NCBI GenBank assembly: GCA_046331705.1 | Contig: JAXLQJ010000091.1 | Coordinates: 1,048-18,337 of the forward strand | Direction of reading: 5' to 3' | Origin: JADJOY01 sp046331705 [NCBI: bacterium] | Lineage (GTDB): Bacteria; JADJOY01 | Length of the DNA: 17,290 nt | In this document: one piece after another, positions 15,233 to 17,290 of the stretch | How positions within the stretch are numbered: the first letter of the stretch is position 1 | How the letters are laid out: each line of letters starts with the position of its first letter | Made by a program: the position numbers and the translations under genes | Notes under the pieces: model-generated | What the model was told of the DNA's origin: nothing | The model's input: the letters and a program-made list of their open reading frames with translations, nothing else | The model's database searches: none

Positions 15233-16139
15233 GGCGCCCCTCGGAGTCGACCAAGGAGGCGCGATCGCCGCTCTCGCTCCACGCGGGCACCCCGAGGTTC
15301 CAGTAGAGATCCGTCGTCGTGTCCGTGCCCGCGCCGGTGTGGACGCGCACCGTCTTGCCGCTCAGCAGCACGAACGACGGGAACGTGAAGACCTGGCCGA
15401 GTGCGTCGGTGAGCTTCCAGCCGGTCAGGTCGACGTGACCGCCGGACGCGCCGATGACGACGAATTCGCCGTTCAGGTTCGAGACGTCGTCGCCGGGCGC
15501 GTCGAAGACGCTCGCGGCCCCGTCAATGGCCGCCCGTCCCGAGCCGACGGGATCCTCGATGCAGTTGGGCCCGTAGCTGCCCGCGTCCGCCGCGTCCGCG
15601 CGCGCCGTGAGGTCGGCGTAGAAGTCGTGTGCGTCGCTCGTGCACGTGGTGACGGCGTCCGGAAGCAGCCAACCCTCGAGCACCAAGGTGCCGGGGACCA
15701 GGTTCGCTCCGGCGATCCGCACCACGTGCGCGCGCACCGGCGCCGCGTCGGCCGCCGTGGTGAAGAGCGTGGTGTCGGGATCGCAGGGCACGATGCCGAC
15801 CTCCTGGTCGAGCACCAGCTCCGAGTTCCGCGCGGCCGCGTCCACGGCGCACCGGGAACCAGTGGGGGGCGCAATCGCATCGCCGTACTGGACGCGGGTG
15901 CCGTCGGACAGCACGATCGTGTCGCCGGACACGACCTCGCTCACGATCGACGTGAAATCCGGCTCCAGCGCGAACGGTACGCCGATCGTTCCGCTCCCGC
16001 CGCCGACGTTGCCGCCATTGCCGCCCCCGCCTCCACCACCCCCGCCGCCTCCACCCCCCGTGCCCGCGTTCTCGAGGGAACACGCGCACCCCAGCGCGAA
16101 GCACAGGGCGAAGCTACGAGTCAGCCGTGAACGCTTCAT
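15207..16139 (-). CDS. Lipoprotein with degenerate SNase-like and lamin-tail domains
   Basis: A 310-residue exported protein. ATG at 16139 is preceded by AGAGGA with good spacing, so the longer open frame to 16589 is not used. The signal MKRSRLTRSFALCFALGCAC gives Cys18 or Cys20 as lipidation site. A run of 13 glycines (28-40) and more Gly/Asn to about 50 form a surface linker. Residues about 63-190 resemble a staphylococcal-nuclease fold (VVSGDTIVLSDGTRVQYGDAIAPP; a later YADLTARADAADAGSYGPNC). The usual catalytic pattern VRLxGIDAPE is replaced: Arg becomes Gln84, and the Asp and Glu of GIDAPE are lost. A lamin-tail domain (about 210-310) follows, with LNGEFVVIGASGGHVDLTGW, FTFPSFVLLSGKTVRVHTGA and SGDRASLVDSEGRLIDSF. 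The SNase relation is inference; the lamin-tail call is strong. Confidence 0.87.
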   Translation of the reverse strand: MKRSRLTRSFALCFALGCACSLENAGTGGGGGGGGGGGGGNGGNVGGGSGTIGVPFALEPDFTSIVSEVVSGDTIVLSDGTRVQYGDAIAPPTGSRCAVDAAARNSELVLDQEVGIVPCDPDTTLFTTAADAAPVRAHVVRIAGANLVPGTLVLEGWLLPDAVTTCTSDAHDFYADLTARADAADAGSYGPNCIEDPVGSGRAAIDGAASVFDAPGDDVSNLNGEFVVIGASGGHVDLTGWKLTDALGQVFTFPSFVLLSGKTVRVHTGAGTDTTTDLYWNLGVPAWSESGDRASLVDSEGRLIDSFAIG

Positions 16140-16324
16140 GATCGTTCCTCTCCCGCACGCGGCGCGATTCGGCGCCCGGCGTCGACGCGGCATGGGCCGT
16201 CGCGTCGTTCGTGCTCGATTTCGTTCGTGCCACCGCGGGAGAGCGAGCGCGTCCGTGGTTCGAGGAGCCTCGGATCGCGCGTCGTTCGGTGGGGACGGCC
16301 TCGCAATCGGTCGCAGCGGGCGCG

Positions 16325-16334
16325 AGTGTATAAC
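16325..16334. promoter_or_regulatory. Candidate divergent -10 elements
   Basis: AGTGTATAAC can be read on both strands. On plus, TATAAC (16329-16334) lies 44 bp before the sulfatase-like ATG. On minus, TACACT (16330-16325) is the hexamer recurring in this window and would give the lamin-tail gene a leader of about 180 nt. No clear -35 box is present on either side. The rest of the 238-bp gap (16140-16377) shows nothing else I can assign. Confidence 0.4.
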
Positions 16335-16377
16335 ATGCGGCTCGCGACCCGCTTCCCGTCCCCGATCGCTCGAGCTC

Positions 16378-17290
16378 ATGAACCATCCGTCGCGCGCCGC
16401 GTCGTGGGTCGGCACGCTGACGTGCGTGCTGGCGCTCGCGGGTTGCACGGCGGAGCGAGCTGGCGCTCGCGGTCCGGACGCGCGCTCGCCGAGCGCACTC
16501 GCGAGTCGCCGCCTCGACGTGCTGCTGGTCACGATCGACGCGCTGCGCGCCGACCATCTGAGCGCGCTCGGATACGACCGGCCCACCACGCCGAACCTCG
16601 CGCGCTACGTCGCGCGAGCGGCGGTGTTCACCAACGCGCACGCGAACGGCGGCTGGACGCTGCCGGGGATCGGATCGCTGCTCAGCGGATTGCGTCCGCC
16701 CGCGCACCGAATCGACGGGCCCAGCGCGGCTCCGCCCGCGAGTCTCGCGACGCTGCCGCGCGTGCTCGCGCGGGCGGGCTACCACGCCCCGGGCTTCGTG
16801 GACTGGTACGTGGAGCGCGGCTTCGGCTTCGAGCCCGTCGACGAGTCGTATCGCATGCCGTACATCGGCGAGGCCGTCGGCAAGTCCCGGCAGGTGCTGC
16901 GCTGGCTCGACGAGCATCGCGACGCGCCCTCGTTCCTCTGGCTCCATCAAGTCGTGGCGCACGCGCCGTACGCCGCGAGCGACGACTCCGCGGCGCGCTT
17001 CCGTCGCGCCGCGCCGAGCGCCGCCGACGACGGCTTCGACGGCAGCGCTCGCATGGTCGTGGACCTCGCCGCAGGCGCGCTCGCGCCCAGCGCGGCGGGT
17101 GCGGCGCGTCTGACGGATCGCTACGATGCCTGCGTGCGCGATGCCGACGAGTCGCTGGGAGTCCTCTTCGACGGTCTCGAGCGCCGCAACGCGTGGTCGC
17201 ACACCCTCGTCATCGTCACCGCGGACCACGGCGACGAGCTCCTCGATCGCGGCCAGGCCGGTCACGCGTGGTGGACGTATCGGGGCGGGC
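16378..17290 (+). CDS. Sulfatase-like alkaline-phosphatase-superfamily lipoprotein (partial)
   Basis: The frame is open from ATG 16378 to the window edge (304 residues seen), so the C-terminus is missing. The N-terminus has a lipoprotein signal (GTLTCVLALAGC, Cys23). VLLVTIDALRADHLSALGYD (49-68) is the sulfatase/phosphotransferase metal-binding start with Asp54. PTTPNLARYVARAAVFTNAH is typical of the family. The nucleophile segment reads GGWTLPGIGSLLSG, with Thr94 where true sulfatases have the Cys or Ser that becomes formylglycine. Near the edge VIVTADHGDELLD supplies metal ligands Asp283 and His284. It is likely a periplasmic hydrolase or phospho-/phosphoglycerol-type transferase rather than a formylglycine sulfatase. 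A long minus-strand frame over the same DNA is a shadow of this gene. Confidence 0.86.
   Translation, partial: MNHPSRAASWVGTLTCVLALAGCTAERAGARGPDARSPSALASRRLDVLLVTIDALRADHLSALGYDRPTTPNLARYVARAAVFTNAHANGGWTLPGIGSLLSGLRPPAHRIDGPSAAPPASLATLPRVLARAGYHAPGFVDWYVERGFGFEPVDESYRMPYIGEAVGKSRQVLRWLDEHRDAPSFLWLHQVVAHAPYAASDDSAARFRRAAPSAADDGFDGSARMVVDLAAGALAPSAAGAARLTDRYDACVRDADESLGVLFDGLERRNAWSHTLVIVTADHGDELLDRGQAGHAWWTYRGG

Noticed and set aside
16140-16589. Upstream extension of the lamin-tail lipoprotein frame
   Set aside because: A strong Shine-Dalgarno and a lipoprotein signal start at 16139; the extension runs through the divergent promoter and into the sulfatase-like gene.
16114-17265. Long minus-strand open frame antisense to the sulfatase-like gene
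   Set aside because: The plus strand carries clear sulfatase-superfamily motifs and a lipoprotein signal. The antisense frame is Arg/Val/Ala-rich with no motif, as expected from GC-rich codon bias.

Overview
The window is GC-rich (about two thirds G+C by eye) chromosomal DNA from a Gram-negative bacterium. It looks most like a deltaproteobacterial or Myxococcota-type lineage. The reasons are an NtrC-type sigma-54 activator, a non-primary RpoD/RpoS-like sigma factor, several lipoproteins, a TPR plus zinc-ribbon plus DUF4388/PATAN protein, and a poly-Gly lamin-tail lipoprotein. The assignment is an inference from gene content; no marker was compared.

Layout: the last codons of an unknown acidic-tailed gene (1-32); an RluB-type pseudouridine synthase (+); a polytopic GT-C-like membrane protein (-) whose 3' end overlaps rluB by 89 bp; a self-contained initiator tRNA-fMet unit with consensus promoter and strong terminator (3049-3210); an orphan NtrC-family response regulator (+); a 396-bp stretch without a convincing gene; a Crp/Fnr-like regulator with a shortened C-terminus (+); then, on the minus strand, ribosomal protein L3 (rplC) followed 33 bp later by a short-chain dehydrogenase. 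rplC sits here without rpsJ, rplD or any other S10-operon gene.

The second half starts with a lipoprotein pair (+): a SurA-N/DsbA-like thiol oxidoreductase and a small unknown lipoprotein. They converge on a group-2 type sigma-70 factor (-) across a shared bidirectional terminator. After a 355-bp divergent intergenic region comes a four-gene + strand run: exported unknown protein, signal peptidase I, TPR/zinc-ribbon/DUF4388 membrane protein, and a zinc-ribbon protein. A minus-strand lipoprotein with a degenerate SNase-like domain and a lamin-tail domain overlaps the last of these tail to tail by 26 bp. A divergent alkaline-phosphatase-superfamily ('sulfatase-like') lipoprotein with Thr at the nucleophile position runs off the right edge.

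The functional themes are cell-envelope biogenesis (LepB, DsbA-like, lipoproteins, GT-C-like protein, sulfatase-like enzyme), transcription control (NtrC-type, Crp-type, sigma-70) and translation (fMet tRNA, L3, RluB). There is no CRISPR array, insertion sequence or phage gene. I found no obvious multi-gene defence or biosynthetic system. The most unusual observations are the isolated rplC, the probable pseudo-nuclease/lamin-tail lipoprotein, the U1:U72 initiator tRNA, and the zinc-ribbon/DUF4388 pair beside lepB.
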